Shown: positions 45,130 to 57,837, counted from the first letter of the stretch. The stretch: DNA of 64,000 bases from Candolleomyces eurysporus (GCA_027579435.1 JANBPK010000742.1:1-64000); one strand, 5' to 3'. Notes: generated by a model from the sequence alone, not told the origin. Translations and numbers: made by a program.

Positions 45130-45496
45130 AAGAGGTCTAATTATAGCGCTCCTCCGCCGACTCTCTTCACAAAGCTTCATTCATAGTTGCTTCATCTCCG
45201 CCTCTGTGACCGATCGACCTCCTTCACGCCTCAAAAACGATCCCACGATACGCCCGCCTCTCTGAAACGACTCCCATTTTTATGACCATAGACGATTCCC
45301 CTTGCTCGTTGCATAGAATTTGCGACGTGCCTTGGTTTTCACGATTGATAGACTCCATATCCTTTCTTCTTCCTGGCTAACCTACTTGTTGTATACATGC
45401 ATTCCCTTCATTCCTTTTCATGTATCTGTAGTTCTACGACGGTTGCTTGCATATCTCGTCTCTTCTTGCTTTGTACCCCATTGCTTCCGGGATAAT
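45130..45496. other. Spacer between convergent CBM48 and HBS1 genes
   Basis: 3' flanks of both genes: pyrimidine-rich on the plus strand, with several TTTTT-free T/C runs and ATACATG. No ORF with coding character. Confidence 0.55.
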
Positions 45497-48400
45497 CTAT
45501 CTGGTGATTTCCAACACAATACCTAAAAATAAGAAAAAAGCTTAGCGGTCTATCCAATTACGGTGAGTCTCGCGAAATTTGCTCACCAGCTGCAATGGTT
45601 TCACCCCCTCTACGAATTAAAATACGGCCCATGTCCTTATTGACTGAGAACGGTTCCATGGGGATACCTCGAACGACACTCTGGGCACCAGAGACCGCAG
45701 TTGAGCGCAGGGTCAGTTGGAGCTCGGCAGAGGCACCCTTGGCTACCACCCTTGGATTCGCTTTGATGACTTTGCCATTGCTACGGTCCAAAGTCGCCAA
45801 AAGCTTGGCTGTCGTCGCGGGTACATCACGAGAATGGTGATATACCTCGATCTGGAGAAATTATTCCTTCATCAGCACACTGTCCTTTTTTAATGAGCTA
45901 AAAATAAGGAATGTGGACACACCGAAGAGCCGGCCGTAATGGGCACTTGGATGTCGAACACGATGACTCGAGCGATGAAAGAGGTAGCGAGAGGTACGAG
46001 ATCGGTTGGTGGGCACAGTACACTTCCAACGATGAGATTAACNGGGTCTATTGCGGTGAGTTGGATGTTCACGTTGGAACCAGCGGCTGCCCANGAGACG
46101 TTCTCCTCCTCCACTTCGATCGCTAAGGACAANAAAGAACATGAATTCANTTTCACATTCGCCACTCGATTAATGAAAGTTTGAAAAGACTGACATTTCA
46201 CTATGCCTGATTCGTCGCCCGGAAGGACCCTCAGCTTTTCACCCACTTGNACGACTCCTGAAAGAATNCGTCCCGACACAGCGGCACCTTGACCTTGCCC
46301 CTTGAAGACGTTGGCTATGGGAATGCGCAGTGGCGANTCCACATCTCTGGCNGGAGGCTCCAGCTTGTCCAACAAATCCACAAGAGTGGGTCCAGAATAC
46401 CAGGCCTTGAGTCCCGTAGCGCCTGGNTCAGTCAGAGAGAGNAGNTTGATTCCATCATAGGCACCGACGGGTACAAACGACGTCTTCGAGGGGTGAAACC
46501 CGGACTGCAAGAGGAAAGGCTTGATCAGTCCCACGATCTCGTCGTATCGTGCTTTGCTCCAGTCCACCTATAAAGGAAGACTCCTGGTCAATCCAGAAAT
46601 CAGGCAGTAGCATCGGAGGGGAAGCGCACTTGATCTAGTTTATTGACTGCAACGATGACCTGCGAAACCCCAAGGCTCCGGACAAGCAGCAAATGCTCTC
46701 TTGTCTGGCCACCCCGCTCAAAGCCCGACTCGAATTCGCCAACCGCAGAGTCAATGACAAGAAGGGCGCAATCAGCTTGGGATGCTCCAGAAATCATGTT
46801 CGGTATGAAGTCCTTGTGTCCCGGAGCGTCGAGCACTGTGATTTGCCTGTGCGGTGTAGTCAAGATCTGCATNGCAATGTCCATGGTGATTCCCCTTNAN
46901 GCGANTTTCGATCAATTTCGGCAGCCAAAAAAANTGAAGATAGTGCATACCTTTCTCTCTCCTCGAGGGTGCCATCCANCCCCCAAGCCCAGGAGAAACT
47001 ACTCTTCCCAGCATTTGTGCTGCCNCTCTCGTTAGCTCGCTTGGTTTTCTCGTCCAGNCGTCCCAAGTCATAGAGCAAACGGCCCATAAGGGTTGATTTT
47101 CCAGCATCAACATGTCCTAGCGTGGTGNTTAGCTCGCGACGCNGACAAACCAAANGTATATCCATACCGATGACAATGATACTGACGCCCTTCTTCCCTG
47201 TCTTATCCGACAACTCAATGGCCCGCTTCGCCTCTTGCAAGAGAGCCTCCNTCGCAAAACTCAATTTCGGAGGAGGTTCTTCAACANTTACAGCTGCAGA
47301 CTCCGAGTTCAAGTTGAGTCCCGAAATATCAAGTTGCTGCTGATCCGTGCTCTTCTGCTTGTACGGCGTTGCCGTTCCCGATACTTTACCTCCCGCCGAT
47401 CCTTTCTTTTTTGTCGGTGTACCTGAACCTGAAGGAGTCCCAGCTCTCGAATTCGNGGCGGACAACGCAGCCAACTTTTGCGCGGCCAATTTCGCTGCCT
47501 TNTCCTTCTCTTTCGCAGCTATATAAAATTAACAATGTAAGTACACACAAGTCAGACCCAAAAACCAAGAATAAATAATAAAGAAACAGAAGGGGGAGTT
47601 AAAGGGGGAAAGGTCACGACATTCTTCCTCGAGCGCCTGAGCGTCTAGGAGGATGATAACGCGGACCTTCCGAGATTCGTTCCTTTGCGGGCTTGTAGCA
47701 CAATGTCGTCTGGACTCGGGCTGTCGAATGCAAACGGCTTTGATGANCCGCTGGCAGCACTAGGCGGGGACATGTGCTTCTTCTTCCGCCGATGGGGATG
47801 GCTGTCNGCAGAGTCTGTCGTCGAAAGGACTGTATTCCTCGAGCTCGGTGTCTTTTTGCCCTTCTCGCTGCCTNCCTTGGTCTCTATGTGAGATTGAGAG
47901 TCGTCGACGAGAAGTGAAGCAAATGGCGAGGGTGTTGCACGGGCGTGGANCGGACTTGGCTGGAAAATGGGCAATACCGGNGACTTGTACTCTGGTTCTG
48001 GGAGGGCCGGAGGAGTNGGTGGCATGTTAACCCGCTCGTGGGCACGCTTCGCTTTCAGCGCCAGTTTTGATGGCCTGCCAGGGGAAGCCTGATTCGGGGA
48101 GGCGGCACCAGGAGATTGCAGAGGAACNAGGTCGAGCTTNGGCATCATGTTGGATCGGGTAGGATCAGTGAGNCTGTAAAGGGACTGATACGAGGTCGTA
48201 ATTGCAGTTGTGACCGAGGATCCATTGGCTATTGGCATCAGGTACTCNGTNGTCGTCTCGGGGAGTTTGGGTCCACGATTAGCATCAACTTTCTGTTGAG
48301 CCAACAGAGCCAGCTTCGACAGTGGCCGAGCTGTNGAGCNGGTTTTNTGAGAGGACACTNNTGAGCTGGGTTTGGACTGNGGCCGGCTAGCGGCTGNNGC

Positions 48401-49914
48401 GGAAGTGACAGATTTCTTAGCAGGGCTTGGAGTTCTTTCCTGCTGTGTNGGGACGGCTCGTTGGCTGGANTCNCTGCTGCGCTTGGGGGTTTCGGTTTTG
48501 TCTATTTCTTCCAATCGCAGTGCATTCTCGATCGCTTTGCGGACTATCGAAGACGACACCGAGCTATGGCCTGGGGTAGGCGTTTCGGGTAGAGAGGGTA
48601 AATCTTTGGACACGGCCGATCCAGGGGTACTTGGANNACCTTGCGATTGAGCAGTGGGACGAAGGGCAGGAAACGTTTTGATAGACCCCGAGAGCGTTGT
48701 GCCCGTANACCTTGAGCTTTCGCTTCTGNCNNTGCTGACAGCGCTAGCACGAGAGCTGGCAAGCTGAGAAAGCTTTGAAGGGGTTTTCGCTGGCTTGCTT
48801 GGCTGGGATGCGTAGGCTGCTGGTTTGCTTGACTTTGACAGGTAGTCAGGTATATCAGGAATGACCTCAATAGCAGGTACCGATCCTCCCGAGCTTCGGG
48901 CGTCCAGACTACCCTCNCGGGACAGAGACNGGGGGGTTAGACGGTGGTCCTTCGTACAGTGACAGCCTCTGTATCGCGGAAGCGGGTGGGGAAAGAGGGA
49001 TAGTGTTCGGGTCAATAGANGGTTGAGTGGCCTCTCTTCCAAATTCTGACACGTTTCGACCTGCGATGGGAATGATTAATTGACAGTACAAAGATAAATG
49101 CAACAAATCCTGCTCACCCATAGACCTGTCCATTGTACTGTCACCTTTCGTGAACATAGACTGGGCTTCTGTCCTTTCGGTGTGCTCGGTGATNGTGCTC
49201 AAACGATTTGGGTAATTGACTGGGGATTCGTCGATGTCCAGATAACCACCCTCAGGCTGCACTTGCATGATTTTCGGAACTCGGGACCACTGCTGGCCAT
49301 TCTCCCCATAGTCACCATCTGAGAGAAAATNAGNCGTTAATATTTATCNATTNAGAGCAGTCGTCGTGGAGTAAGAACCTCCAGAAATGCACCTTCTCAA
49401 CGAGATACCCGTGCGATGACTTGTGATAGCCATAGGGAAGAAAAGGCGCNAAGAACAAAGTCCAAAACGTTCGTGGAATCTCACCTTTCCGCTCCTGCGC
49501 CTGTCTCCTGCGATCGTACTCAACTAAATCGAATAAATTGACATGGAGGCGATGCTGTGTAAGATGCGTACTTGCCCAAGGCCCATTCGACGGTCTGGTC
49601 AACGTCGAAGTAGAACTCCCATAGCGCTTCGCGGACTGCGCGCTCTGAGAGCTCTGATATGACAGAATCACCGATGACTGCCTGTACTTGGTCAAAGGCT
49701 TGGTTCATTTGCTCTGTGGAGGCGTTGACATCGGCTGGACCAGATTATGGCACGGTGGGGACGTACGCTCTTGCTCTGCGGTCAATTCTTCACCTCCATC
49801 GGATAGGGCGTCATCGTCGAGCTCGGCTAAACCTTGTCAGGCAACGATGGACACGAGAACTGTATGGCGCTCACACTGAATGTCAAGATTTCGAATATCT
49901 CTATGGCGGGACAT
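45497..49914 (-). CDS. HBS1: HBS1 translational GTPase with long spacer (possible HBS1/SKI7 gene)
   Basis: EF-1alpha-like GTPase that with Dom34 rescues stalled ribosomes. ATG 49914 gives [13 protein letters not shown], then [19 protein letters not shown] and the N-terminal helical domain ([38 protein letters not shown]). A long Ser/Pro-rich spacer (about 49270-47640) ends with [19 protein letters not shown], a motif typical of HBS1/SKI7 proteins. The GTPase domain has [12 protein letters not shown] (G1), [10 protein letters not shown] (G3) and VAVNKLDQV (G4), followed by two beta-barrels. The last splice joins ETIAAG to IVLEITR; without it the frame stops at 45558. Numerous Ns leave residues open. 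No alternative splice form can be proved here. Confidence 0.9.
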
Positions 49915-50049
49915 GAGGTAGATGTTTGGATCCTGATTGGGATTGGTCGGGTAGGAAAAACCCCTGGGATCAAACAACAGAAAACAACGGAGTCCGAGCT
50001 GACAGCGCGACGCGCCGAATTCTCAGACTCGAAGTCCCTCGAAAACACA
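49915..50049. promoter_or_regulatory. Divergent promoter, HBS1 / mitochondrial SSB
   Basis: 135 bp between the start codons. GC-balanced, contains a GGTCGGG-like element and no clear TATA box. Confidence 0.45.
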
Positions 50050-50740
50050 ATGCTCTCTGCTCTTAGATCTTCAGTATTCAGGCCGTCCTCGCTGCGCGTA
50101 AGAACGTGCAATTGTTCCCCTGCCCACCCTTTGCTTACCCCGCTCCAGGCCTTTTCCACTTCAGCCGCTCGCCGGTATGATGTTGCCAAGTTGACCCTCG
50201 TCGGAACTCTCGTCAGGGACCCAGAAGCTCGTTTTACAAAGTCGGAGAAGGAGTATATGGTGTAATTATCCTACCTACTTGCTCCGAAGCAAAGTATCAT
50301 AATACTCTCTTCCAGGTACACCGTTGCAACAAATGACTACCCACCCCCACCTCCTGACGCGAATGGAGGTTAGCAACCGAAGCTTTACATTCACTTCTGT
50401 CGTCTGGCTCACGACGTTCAATACAGAGAAACAACAATCATCAACCACCTTCCACCGTATATTGTCGTTCACTGGACACCAGATCAAATACTTGAAAACC
50501 CTCCGCAAAGGATCCAGAGTCTTTGTAGAAGCCAACTATGAGGTTCGTGAGCCAGAAGCGGGAGCCGACCCTTCAACGCCCCGCGGTCAGAGACAGATTT
50601 TCTTGAGGCAAGGTGCGTCGTCTCATGATTTGTCACATTCCATTCTCTCAAAGCTTCTTCTAGAGTCCATCCGGATACTTAACGGTCCCAGGCACCGCGA
50701 ACAAGAGCAGGATGCATCTCATGAGTCTGAACCGTTTTAA
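50050..50740 (+). CDS. RIM1: Mitochondrial single-stranded DNA-binding protein
   Basis: OB-fold protein that coats single-stranded mitochondrial DNA during replication. Starts MLSALRSSVFRPSSLRVR, a basic leader, then STSAARRYDVAKLTLVGTLVRDPE, the SSB N-terminal strand. Splices join YMV-YTVATNDYP, DANG-EKQQSSTTFHRILSFTG and FLRQ-ESIRILNGP. The core HQIKYLKTLRKGSRVFVEANYEV is the SSB consensus (KGSxVxVEG-like). The tail is acidic (REQEQDASHESEPF), TAA at 50738-50740. Length near 170 residues. The aromatic-poor loop PPPPPDANG is slightly proline-rich for the family. Confidence 0.9.
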
Positions 50741-50918
50741 TTTATGTAATCCACCTGTCTTTATCGTTATGCTGTATTTTTTGATAATCCCTACTCATAT
50801 AATAAAGACTGTGTCCCGCTTGTGCTTGCAACTTCGAGTCGGTGTGTTATGTAAGAAATGGAGACGCGCAAAACCACCTTGATCCTGGCGTTCATCTTCA
50901 TCTCTGAATCCTATCAAC

Positions 50919-53900
50919 ATGGTCGAAATCACAATACGCAAGCGTCCCCGTTCTGAGGCGGTCATTACCCAGCGGAAGTTCTTCAAGAAGACTGCGAGAG
51001 GGAAGGTTATCAAGGGTGAGTATTGACTTGATCTGATTCGCGCCAAAATGCCTTACTTTTCGGCAATGTAGTCCTCAGAGAACGATACCTACGCGACGAT
51101 GTTGGATGCGGTATACAGAACTGTCGAGAATGCTCGGAGGCATGCACACCCTCCAGCAGCCTTTTGCCAGAGTCTGGTGCTGAGCATAGTCTCTTTCCTG
51201 ACGGCCACTTCGTACTTCCAGATACCAATGTTTTCCTGTCACAGGTAAGAGGGATTATCGCAAATATTACCCGCTGCCCTCACCCCGAGTCCCAATCCTA
51301 GATGGACCTTCTTGAGTCGTCCCTCTTTCGACCTCCGATAATCCTGCTTCAAACGGTTGTCGAAGAAGTTCGCCATCGCTCGTTGCCTCTCTACAATCGC
51401 CTCAAAGCGCTTATGGCCATGGATGACAAGTCAATATGGACCTTTTATAACGAATACCGCTCGTACGCCTTTCGATGTCCTTCATTTGGAGTTTTTCATC
51501 AATTCGCAATAGGGAAACAGCTGTGGTTCGGGACGAGAATGAAACGCCCAACGACAGAAACGATAGAGGTGCGTCTCGTATATTCAGCCATCGAACTCAA
51601 TGAAGCTCATCCGGACCTCATAGGAATCCGGAAAGCCACTGCATGGTACAAGGACCATCTGCAACTGAATAATCCTCCGGTCCGAGGCAAGGCACAGCGA
51701 AAGCTACCTACCTTTGTGTTGCTCACCGAAGACGCGGCAAATAGGCAGAAAGCGGAGAAGGAAGGGCTTGTATCGCTCTCAGGTACGCGTCTTTGCATTA
51801 ATTGCTATGTCTCGCCGCTGACGCACTTTATAGTCAGGAAGTACGTTGAAGGAATGAAGGATTCATCCCAGCTGCTTGATCTGTTGGCTTCCGTCGAAGC
51901 AGATGAGATTGAGCCAACAAGAGCGGCAGGTGGTAAACAGATCCTTTATTCCGAGGTGAGCATTACTATTAAATTGCTGCCTCCAAAGCTCTTATCCTTC
52001 TACAGTATCTCCCTTCGGCCACCCTCATTAGTGGTGTAAAGGCAGGGGACCTCCACCAAGGACATTTCAATGCCAATCAGTACAATTACCTGGAAGGGAG
52101 CGTATCTGTACCCGCGTTCACAAAGCCCGTCTTACTCATAGGTCGAGAGAATATGAACCGATCTACGTCTGGGGATATCGTAGTGGTAGAAGTATTCCCC
52201 GACAGTGAGTGGAAAGCACCGGCTGACGAAGTCGTCGATCAAGACTGTGAGTCTCCCGTTTTATCGTGAAGCCAACGACTGATGTCCGCAATGAATAATA
52301 GCCACGTTGAAGAACGACGATGCAGAATCTGGCGACGAAGATGAGGCTGAAGACGATATCGTAACTAGAACGGAGTCAAAGGTTACATCGTCTGAGAAGC
52401 GGAGCTCAGAAAAGCAACCTACTGGCAGGGTGGTAGGGGTCATCAAACGCAACTGGAGACCGTGGGTGTCAGCCGCTTCAATTCTAGTTGTCCCACTTAC
52501 CTTTATTTTGCAGTTATGTGTGCCATATAGACAGCACCTCACTCACTTCTATCAACTCAACTTCACTCTCCGTCCAAACCGTTTTTGCAACCCCCGTTTC
52601 TCGTTTACTTCCCCGGATACGTCTTCGAACGCGCCAAGCGCCCTCGCTGATTGGGCAAAAGATCCTCGTCTCTATTGACCGCTGGGATGTCACTTCAAGA
52701 TACCCCGAAGGTCATTTCGTGCGTGCTTTGGGAAAGGTGGAAAGCAAAGAGGCCGAACAAGAGAGCTTGCTTCTCGAATTCGATGTGCCATACCGTCCGT
52801 TTGGTAAAGCTATTCTTGATTGCTTGCCGAAGGAAGGAGAGCAGTGGGTCGTACCCCCGAAATCCGACACCAGTCCGGAGTGGAGAGATAGGGAAGATCT
52901 CAGAAGTTTCACAATCTGCAGCATCGATCCTCCAGGTACATCTGTCATTTGTGAACTAATTGTGAACTGGATGTGTACTGAGCCACCGTTTCTAGGATGC
53001 CAGGATATCGACGATGCACTGCACGCTCGAAGATTACCCAATGGCAACATTGAGGCGGGCGTCCGTGAGTTTTCGCATCATGGTTTAATGCGTCTGCCCG
53101 TGGCTCACATTCACATCGACCAGATATTGCTGATGTGTCTCATTTCGTTCATGCCGATACTCCAATGGATAGCGAAGCTGCTTCTAGAGGAACGACTGTC
53201 TATTTGGTCGACAAGCGAATAGATATGTTACCCTCTCTCCTGGGCACTAATCTATGTTCTCTTCGACCATATGTCGAACGTTTGGCTTTCTCAGCCATTT
53301 GGGTATGTTGATATTTGCCGCTTCTATCTGCCGCTTCCTGACATTCTTTCCAGGAACTGACACCTGACGCAGACATTGTGAACGTCCGGTTTACCAAATC
53401 CGTGATTGCGTCTAAAGCTGCCTTCACTTACGAAGAAGCTCAGATACGCAAAGACGATCCGTAAGGCCTTCCTCGATTTACGAGAGAAATCTTTCCTGAC
53501 AGTTTATTAGTAACCAAAAGGACGATTTGACCGAAGGCATCCGGTTGCTGAATTCCATTGCTATCAAGTTGAAAGCGAAACGAATGGCTGCTGGTGCACT
53601 AAACCTCGCCTCACCGGAAGTCAAGATCCATCTGGATAGTTCTGAATCATCGGATCCGATTGATGTCGAGCAGAAGGAGCTTCGCGAAACGAACAGCCTG
53701 GTGGAGGAGTTCATGTTGCTTGCTAACATCAGCGTCGCGCAAAAGATTCAAGAGACATTCCCTCAAACTGCTGTGCTTCGGTATGTCACGATTCCCAGCT
53801 AGCCAGAGCGTTTCTGACGCGTCCCACCCAAGTCGTCACATGCCTCCGCCCAAGACCAACTTTGAAAAGCTTCAAGACATCTTGCAAAAGCGAAAAGGCC

Positions 53901-54792
53901 TCACGTTGGATGTATCAAGCTCGGGAGCCCTTGCGGCATCTTTGGACAAGTGTATTGTATGCGCGACACGCCTTTCCGAGGATCAGTTCATTTACGATTT
54001 GAATAGGACTCTGAAGAACCTGCGTTCAACACGTTGGTCAGGATCATGGCCACGCGGTGTATGTTGTCTGCAGAGTATTTCTGTTCTGGCAGCGTTGCGC
54101 GAGACACGTTCGGTCATTATGGTCTTGCCAGTCCGATTTACACACATTTCACTAGCCCAATTCGCCGGTATGCGGGTAGGTTTTGTCCTTTCCGTTGCCT
54201 GGATGTGTCCCAAAAAAGAGCTCACCATATAATTCGTTGCAGATGTTCTGGCTCACCGTCAGTTAGCAGCAGCGATCGGTTACTCGCCCCTTCACCCCTC
54301 ACTCCACGGAAAATCCCACGTCGAGCGGATTCTGGATGTCGTGAATCGGCGACATAGAATGGCTCAGATGGCTAGCCGAGCGAGCGTCGAGTTTTACGTT
54401 GGTCTAGCCCTCAAAGGACGTGAAGAACGCAATAAAGCCTCTGGAGCTGGCGCAGTTACCGAAGAAGCCTTTGTGATTCGGACATTCCGGAATGGACTCG
54501 GTGTCTTCGTTTCATCGTGAGTTTTGGTCGAGCTCCAGAGGAACGTTCTTCTTCTGACTTGTTCACACCCATTATTAGACTTGGAATCGAGGGGTTGATC
54601 ATGTTCAAAAACGACTTGCAGTTCGATGCTGAAAACTACACCCTTTCCATTCCGGCACCTTCAGGTCCTCCCGTAACGATTTCTGTTTTCGATAAGGTCG
54701 TGGTTCGGATTGAAGTGGAGAAAGACAAGAATACGCAGCGTGGACGCGTGAAAATGACCCTCGTCAGCCCAATAGATTCGAAAAACATGTAA
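50919..54792 (+). CDS. DIS3: Exosome catalytic subunit DIS3/RRP44
   Basis: Processive 3'-5' exonuclease and endonuclease of the RNA exosome. ATG 50919 ([15 protein letters not shown]) leads to the CR3 Cys motif CGIQNCREC and a PIN domain (FQIPM..., [46 protein letters not shown]). Cold-shock domains ([24 protein letters not shown]) follow. The RNB core has [21 protein letters not shown] with the metal-binding aspartates, [18 protein letters not shown], and [23 protein letters not shown]. The S1 domain ([15 protein letters not shown]) and C-terminus end at TAA 54790-54792. About 18 short exons. Some internal introns would read as ORF if not removed (for example 51460-51517). Length near 1,000 residues is normal. 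Confidence 0.95.
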
Positions 54793-55017
54793 ACAGTAGA
54801 GCAGGTGGTAGTCGTTTGCATCGAAGTTCCTTGTAATGGTAGTAGAAGAATACATTGACCCAGGACGGGTAGGAAAGGAAGCTGACAGCCATCGCGTATC
54901 CTGTTGTCAAACGTATATACTCTATTCGTCGTGATCATGCCTTTCAAATGGCGACTGCACTCGCATAGTTGAATCCAGCTCATGTGACGGTTCTGGAAGC
55001 CATTCCTGTGCCATAGA

Positions 55018-56008
55018 TTACTGAAAGGTCCCATGACATATGCACAAAGGAAGCATACCGGATTGTTCTCATGACGCGCGGATTGTAGGACCGATTCTGG
55101 AGGATGAGTGGCTTCGAAGGTGGCGCTATTTCTCTTCTGCTTCGCAAGATAATCGCGAATGGTAGTGGCCACAAGCTAATTCGGAGACTGAGCCAGGAAG
55201 AACTGACATATCTTTAGACACGAGCTCTCACATTGTGGTCCTCCTGAGAAGAACCTGAATAGCAAGCTGCGACGGCGATAGGGCAGCATGGAGCATTCTA
55301 TAAAGAAACAGGTGTCGGCATTCGAAGACTGTCTCCGTGAATTGCGTGTATTGAGTTTCAGTATTACCTCGAGCCAAATTGGAAAAGCTGAACCTGTCAG
55401 TCGAGAATTGGGAGGGGTACTGAAACAAAAGGGGACTCACCACCACCGTTTATTCGGAAATTACCCTCTATGCCGAGTTGCTTTGGAGTCTTGCCCATAA
55501 CGCTCATTCCCTTTTCGACATAGAAGCTGGAGTGGCCAGTTCTTCTGACGACTGAGATCATACCCTCGAGGCATGACCAGCTGTCTAGACTGACATCGCC
55601 AACCCCTGTGGGATGCCCGAGATCGCCAACGGTGCACGAGAATAAGGTGTGTCCAGCAATGGTTTGGATGGATATAACGAGCCCCTTCCCTTTGAGATGG
55701 CGAGATGTGGATCGAAATCTCTTCCTAATGGACAAGCCCTGTTCATGAATGACAGAACCTGAGTCGTCACTTGGTCGTCGGAGAGGAAGAGTGCTACGTA
55801 CCAGAGTCAAAGCATCCGATGAGTCAAAGGAGGCAAACCGGTACTCGCTCTCCTGCGTCAAAGCCTGCGTGGCTAGGTCTGCATCAGTGGGCGTGCTGTT
55901 GTGGAAATTGCTGAACATGGAGAGCCGACTGCCGCTGGGTGAGGTGTCGAGGTCCAAGGCCAGTTGAGAGGGTCCACGAGAAGGAGTTGATGAGCTCGCT
56001 AGCGGCAT
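55018..56008 (-). CDS. UPF0303 / heme-degrading-domain (HbpS-like) protein
   Basis: ATG 56008 opens about 90 residues of Ser/Thr/Pro-rich sequence, followed by the domain: LVISIQTIAGHTLFSCTVGD, LDSWSCLEGMISVVRRTGHSSF, INGGAFPIWLE and CYSGSSQEDHNLVATTIRDYL. The spacing of W, RRxGHSS, GGxFPI and the GxxQEDH block fits the UPF0303/haem-degrading family (Pfam PF03928), which includes bacterial HbpS. The exons after 55443 are short, about 20 and 70 nt, and were placed by frame. The last visible exon ends HENNP and an intron of about 40 nt would bring in TAA at once; reading through that intron gives an alternative tail. Biochemical role in fungi is not known to me. Confidence 0.6.
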
Positions 56009-56321
56009 AAAACGGGCAAGACGTCAGGCTCCTGCGTGCAACGAGGCGTTTGGCGCTTTTATTGTCTGCCTTGTGCTTTGGAGAGATGACATATTCCGAT
56101 TCCCCACGACATATGAGCGTCCATTCTAACCTCTAGAGCTTGGATTCCAGAAGAGTGGTGGTTGTTTACTGCAAACCCTTTCCATTCAAGTTGCACACGG
56201 CGGGACCTGTCAGCCGGCTCGTGTTATTCCGACGCCCGGCTTAGTGGGCAACTGCATCTTCCCCGGAGATCCATCATGTCGGCTACACTTGTCCACAACT
56301 CTACCTCTCCTCGCCATTCCA
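56009..56321. other. Divergent spacer between UPF0303 gene and PEX12
   Basis: 313 bp with promoters for both genes. Short ORFs from 56162 run into PEX12 in a wrong frame. No TATA box or repeat seen. Confidence 0.5.
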
Positions 56322-57701
56322 ATGGAGTTCTTCAACGATATCGGCGCTGACCCACTCAAGCCGTCGCTTTTCGAGCTCGTCGCCCAGGAACAGTTGAAGG
56401 ATTTGCTTCAGCCGGCGCTGAAGTATGTGCTCGCGGTACGGAGTTTTGATGGATTCCGCTACCCCTCCCTGACCTTGCATTCCAGGTCTTTGCTCAACGC
56501 TATCCACGCTACTTGCTGAGGCTGGTCAACCGGCATGAAGAGTTCTACGCTCTCATCATGCTCGTCGTTGAGCGACATTATCTCACCAAGCACAGTGAGT
56601 GCTCGCATGCCCACGTTCTTTATTGCCTTGCTGAGCCTCCTCCCTAGATGCCTCCTTTTCTGAGAATTTCTACGGCCTCAAACGGAGACGGCGGCCATAC
56701 ATCGAGACAGAAAGAACAAAGGCGGCTGTCGGTCAGGTTCCTGCGGGGGATAAGCTGCGGAGCAGTGAAGTGTGGAAGTCACTAGTGTTCCTGGTTCGTC
56801 CCTTTTATCAAGTCGCGTGAATACCGCCTCACACACAGTACAGATTGGTATCCCGTATGTGAGAGCCAAGATGCAGGACTATTTCGAAGAGCTTGGCGGG
56901 GGAATTAGCTCGGACGTCATGGAGGAATCGATGGACACGCGACAAATCCAGATGCTCACAGACCAGGTGAGTGTCAAATGTACCCGTTCAAGGCGCTTAA
57001 CTCATACTTTCGCTCGCAACAGAGCCTTCGAGGACGCTTTCGAAGAGCATTTAAACGACTCTACCCATGGCTGAACATGTCCTTCGAAGGCTGGCTCTTG
57101 ATATACAATATCTCATACCTTTTCAACCAAACGCCAGCTTATAGACCATGGCTGAATTGGATTGGGGTCGACCTTCGACGGCTTGGGATAGAAGACTTTG
57201 TGAGTTTATCGCCCAGCACGACCTTCAAACGTGTGCTGAACCTTCTATCGCAGAATGCCGCAGCCCAGCTCGCTCAGAAGTCGCGGTCGTTGCCTAAATC
57301 GTTCAAGCTCTCTTCGAGAATCAAAGCGTTGCTCAGGAGTTCTCCAAGGCTGCTGCTCGATTCGCTGAGGTTCTTATTGCCCACGGCCATTTTCTTCTTC
57401 AAGTTCTTGGAGTGGTGGTACTCACCTGGCTCGCCTGCCCGTTCATTGTCGACATCCCCCCCTCGGCCCTGCCATTCCTCCTCCCCGGATGCTTCCTCCA
57501 CATCCTCAAGGGATCGGCTTCGATAAAAGTGCCTACGGAATCTGTCCAATATGCCACAAACCCATTAGCAACGCCACTGCACTACCTTCTGGATACGTGT
57601 TTTGTTATCGATGTGCATTTGACCAGGTCGAGAGGCACGGTCGGTGTCCTGTGACACTGCTTCCAGCAAGAGTGTGGCAATTGAGAAAAGTGCTAGTTTA
57701 A
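56322..57701 (+). CDS. PEX12: Peroxin-12 (RING ubiquitin ligase), with a one-base frameshift
   Basis: Component of the PEX2-PEX10-PEX12 membrane ligase that recycles the peroxisomal import receptor PEX5. ATG 56322 gives [25 protein letters not shown], the family start, then [38 protein letters not shown], and hydrophobic segments ([20 protein letters not shown]). The C-terminal RING-like domain is [27 protein letters not shown] and [12 protein letters not shown]. As written the frame is lost near 57456-57462: seven C. With six C the sequence reads [20 protein letters not shown] and continues into the RING. TAA at 57699-57701. The break is probably a homopolymer error; a short intron there would not restore the conserved proline segment. 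Confidence 0.88.
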
Positions 57702-57831
57702 TGAGGCCAAATGGATGTATGTAGTATAGGATGCGACGGATAATGTTCTACGCACGTTCGTTGATGAGCGAGAGAAATTTCGGAATCCGACATAAATTGT
57801 GATTTTTCGCGCAGATCTGGAGGAGGAATTG

Positions 57832-57837
57832 CACGTG
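57832..57837. promoter_or_regulatory. CACGTG site upstream of PHO81
   Basis: CACGTG, the core site of Pho4/NUC-1-type bHLH factors, lies 135 bp upstream of the PHO81 start codon. In yeast PHO81 is itself a Pho4 target. Binding here is inference. Confidence 0.5.

Noticed and set aside
50275..50535. Minus-strand frame in mitochondrial SSB
   Set aside because: Antisense to SSB exons that encode the conserved OB-fold.
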